From the NCBI GenBank assembly GCA_002401695.1, contig NVTV01000021.1:62001-126000 (forward strand): a stretch of DNA of 64,000 nt. The letters are read 5' to 3'. How positions within the stretch are numbered: the stretch's first letter is position 1; the number at the start of each line of letters is the position of its first letter. The position numbers and the translations under genes are program-made. Below the pieces are notes generated by a model, which was not told the origin of the DNA, made no database searches, and was given only the letters and a program-made list of their open reading frames with translations. Of the stretch, positions 62,486 through 64,000 are shown piece after piece. Source of the stretch: Alphaproteobacteria bacterium. GTDB lineage: Bacteria; Pseudomonadota; Alphaproteobacteria; Micavibrionales; Micavibrionaceae.

Positions 62486-63565
62486 ATGGCAAGTTTTACA
62501 AGACGACAACTGGGGTTGTTAGGTGGCGGGCTCTCGGTCGGGTTATTAATGAGCGGGTGTAGTACGGCAGCGATGGTTAAAAAGAAAACGAATGTTCTTA
62601 TTGACCCGCTAAATTATGTAGATCCTGAACTCCGATCTATAGCTAGGCAAATGTTGGAAGGTTCAGGTAGTAATGTAATCAATGCAGGCAATTTACAGGA
62701 ACTCCGCCCCCTTGGCCAAAACTATGCTCCACCAATTCTTAAGAGTGTTCCATATGTCAAACGAATTGTTCCTAGTTCAAAAGGTTTGCCCGAAGTTACA
62801 GTGTTTGTCATTAATGCTGATAAGAAAGGCAAAAGTCGTCCGGCTATCCTACATACTCATGGGGGCGGTTACATTCTCGGTGCAGCGAAGTGGGAAATTG
62901 GGCATTTGCAAAAAATTGCCAAAGAGCTGGATTGCGTCATTGTTACTGTGGAATATAGGCTTGCACCAGAATATCGTTATTCGGATTCGGTAGAGGATAA
63001 TTACGCAGGCCTTAAGTGGCTTCACACAAACGCTTCGGAACTCGGTGTAGATGTTAACCGAATTGCGGTTATGGGCGAGAGTGCCGGTGGTGGGCACGCC
63101 GCGCTTCTTGCGATTACGGCTCGTGATCGGGGGGAAATCCCGCTTGCTATGCAAGTTTTAATTTATCCTATGCTTGATGATCGTACGGGAAGCTCACGTT
63201 CAGTCCCTTCCTTTATTGGCGCGATTGGATGGACTGCGGAAAGTAACCGCTTTGGTTGGCGTTCCTTTTTGGGGCGAGAACCTGGGGGTGCAGACGGATA
63301 TACTGGAGGCGTTCCTGCGCGTGTTGAAAATCTTGAAGGCCTTGCGCCTGCCTTTATTGGAGTAGGGGCTGTCGACCTTTTTGTTGACGAAGATATTGAG
63401 TATGCACGACGATTAGTTTCTGCGGGAGTCCCAACTGAGTTAGTCGTAGTTCCAGGTGCTTTTCATGGATTTGATCATGCTTCAGATACATCAATTGCAA
63501 AACGATTTACGAAAGCAAAATTAAATTCGTTAAGGCGCACTTTCGGACAAAAGATTCAAAATTAA
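62486..63565 (+). CDS. Alpha/beta hydrolase, HSL-type, Tat-type exported esterase
   Basis: 359 residues. The start MASFTRRQLGLLGGGLSVGL ending LMSGCSTA is a twin-arginine plus lipobox signal. Oxyanion HTHGGGYILGAAKWE, VTVEYRLAPEYRYS, nucleophile MGESAGGGHAALLAI (Ser199), IYPMLDDRTGSS, and PGAFHGFDHAS with the catalytic histidine, the typical HSL family. Good ribosome site (AGGAG). It begins 86 bases after the preceding esterase gene in the same direction and probably shares its operator. Confidence 0.92.
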   Translation: MASFTRRQLGLLGGGLSVGLLMSGCSTAAMVKKKTNVLIDPLNYVDPELRSIARQMLEGSGSNVINAGNLQELRPLGQNYAPPILKSVPYVKRIVPSSKGLPEVTVFVINADKKGKSRPAILHTHGGGYILGAAKWEIGHLQKIAKELDCVIVTVEYRLAPEYRYSDSVEDNYAGLKWLHTNASELGVDVNRIAVMGESAGGGHAALLAITARDRGEIPLAMQVLIYPMLDDRTGSSRSVPSFIGAIGWTAESNRFGWRSFLGREPGGADGYTGGVPARVENLEGLAPAFIGVGAVDLFVDEDIEYARRLVSAGVPTELVVVPGAFHGFDHASDTSIAKRFTKAKLNSLRRTFGQKIQN

Positions 63566-63771
63566 TCTCAAGCTGAGTCAGAAGAGTTCTTAAAATTCTA
63601 TATCGGTGCCTTCTAGTGTCCTCCTCGTAAGGACTTGCAAGGCAACACTTCGAGAATTATTTAAATAGAACAATCAGTGGTGTAGGCAACCTTTTAAGCC
63701 TTGGAACATTTATAATACGATGTGGGGCTTTAGATCGTTCCCCTGTGATTTAGCGCATCCTGCATTGCTGT

Positions 63772-63819
63772 GTACGCCCCGTTTTTCATTCGTATTTATG
63801 TATTAAAGACGGGGCGTAC
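63772..63819. terminator. Inverted repeat, candidate terminator
   Basis: Perfect 11-bp arms GTACGCCCCGT (63772-63782) and ACGGGGCGTAC (63809-63819) with a 26-base loop, about 205 bases after the last esterase gene. A G+C-rich stem without a clear T-run right after it; it may be a terminator or a pair of repeat ends. Confidence 0.45.
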
Positions 63820-63977
63820 CTATTTCAAAGGTGTTATATTTTTTATCAATCATCAACAGAAATAAGTTAGATAGATAGTTCAGCGTGGCCTCACAATTTA
63901 AGCCAGTTGCGATTTCAACTTCATACTGAAATAATCCAACGACTACGATAATTTATATCTTAGCATAACAGTTTGTA

Positions 63978-63995
63978 CTGACGGTCCACCGTCAG
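63978..63995. promoter_or_regulatory. Palindrome CTGACGGT-CC-ACCGTCAG at the window edge
   Basis: A perfect 8-bp inverted repeat with a 2-bp centre. It may be an operator of the gene beyond the window or a short hairpin. The next bases are not available. Confidence 0.4.
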
Positions 63996-64000
63996 GTATT

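Larger units (their letters stand above)
63566..64000. other. Gene-free end of the window
   Basis: 435 bases with no recognisable gene. Two clear inverted repeats, given separately, are its main content. Confidence 0.6.

Overview
The window comes from a Gram-negative chromosome, most likely a marine or aquatic alphaproteobacterium. The evidence is four TonB-dependent receptors, many lipoprotein and Tat-type signals, a SoxBDAG-type heterotetrameric sarcosine oxidase, and a Caulobacter-XylB-like oxidative pentose pathway. It has the look of a scavenger of plant or algal carbohydrate. Base composition is moderate, with one visibly G+C-richer cassette at about 5.5-7.6 kb. The genus cannot be named from this sequence alone. 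No rRNA, tRNA, CRISPR array, intact insertion sequence or integrase was found.

Layout. (1) 0-5 kb, minus strand: a histidine-phosphatase lipoprotein, an alkaline phosphatase whose C-terminus is replaced by an HExxH-containing segment, a metallo-beta-lactamase/TPR lipoprotein with a C9 tract, and a CPBP protease. (2) 5.2-8.8 kb: a G+C-rich cassette (HxlR regulator divergent from GST, NTF2-like protein, tautomerase and DMT genes) bordered by remnants of a plasmid-type ParB, a GFA-family gene and a serine hydrolase. (3) 8.8-13.4 kb: a LysR regulator, a secreted LamG-like protein, and a decayed zone with AhpD-like and TetR pseudogenes. (4) 13.5-21.8 kb: an iron-uptake unit (Fur-like box, siderophore receptor, PepSY reductase-like protein), a CocE-type hydrolase, a four-domain DUF3617/DUF1131/thioredoxin/thioredoxin protein, and an S9 peptidase remnant. 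(5) 21.8-33.6 kb: a TetR regulator, soxBDAG, a sodium:neurotransmitter-family transporter, a TonB receptor and a second CocE-type hydrolase. One palindrome type occurs before both soxB and the receptor. (6) 33.6-35 kb: a ParDE-type toxin-antitoxin pair with nearby direct repeats. (7) 35-48.4 kb: arabinose catabolism (GH51 arabinofuranosidase, GguC/AraD1, GntR regulator, dehydratase, XylB-like dehydrogenase, YtfQRT/YjfF-type importer, lactonase) followed by a tannase/feruloyl esterase. (8) 48.4-63.6 kb: a sucrose or fructan locus with a LacI regulator, MFS permease, TonB receptor, cytoplasmic-type GH68 enzyme and ROK fructokinase. It also holds three esterases, a ceramidase-like hydrolase and a TPR/2OG oxygenase.

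How the genes work together. Region 7 would release arabinose (and ferulate) from feruloylated arabinan or arabinoxylan, import it, and oxidise it through lactone and aldonate; the last steps are not in the window. In region 8 a 16-bp palindrome, TTGCAATCGATTGCAA, or close variants, lies before five transcription units (twice before the TonB receptor). This defines a local LacI regulon that joins sucrose/fructan genes to exported esterases, so the natural substrate may be an acylated sucrose or fructan. In region 5 a shared palindrome, TATACnnnnGTGTATA, ties outer-membrane uptake and a hydrolase to sarcosine oxidation, suggesting use of an N-methylglycine-containing conjugate or peptide. These substrate ideas are inferences; the gene families and DNA motifs are what the sequence shows.
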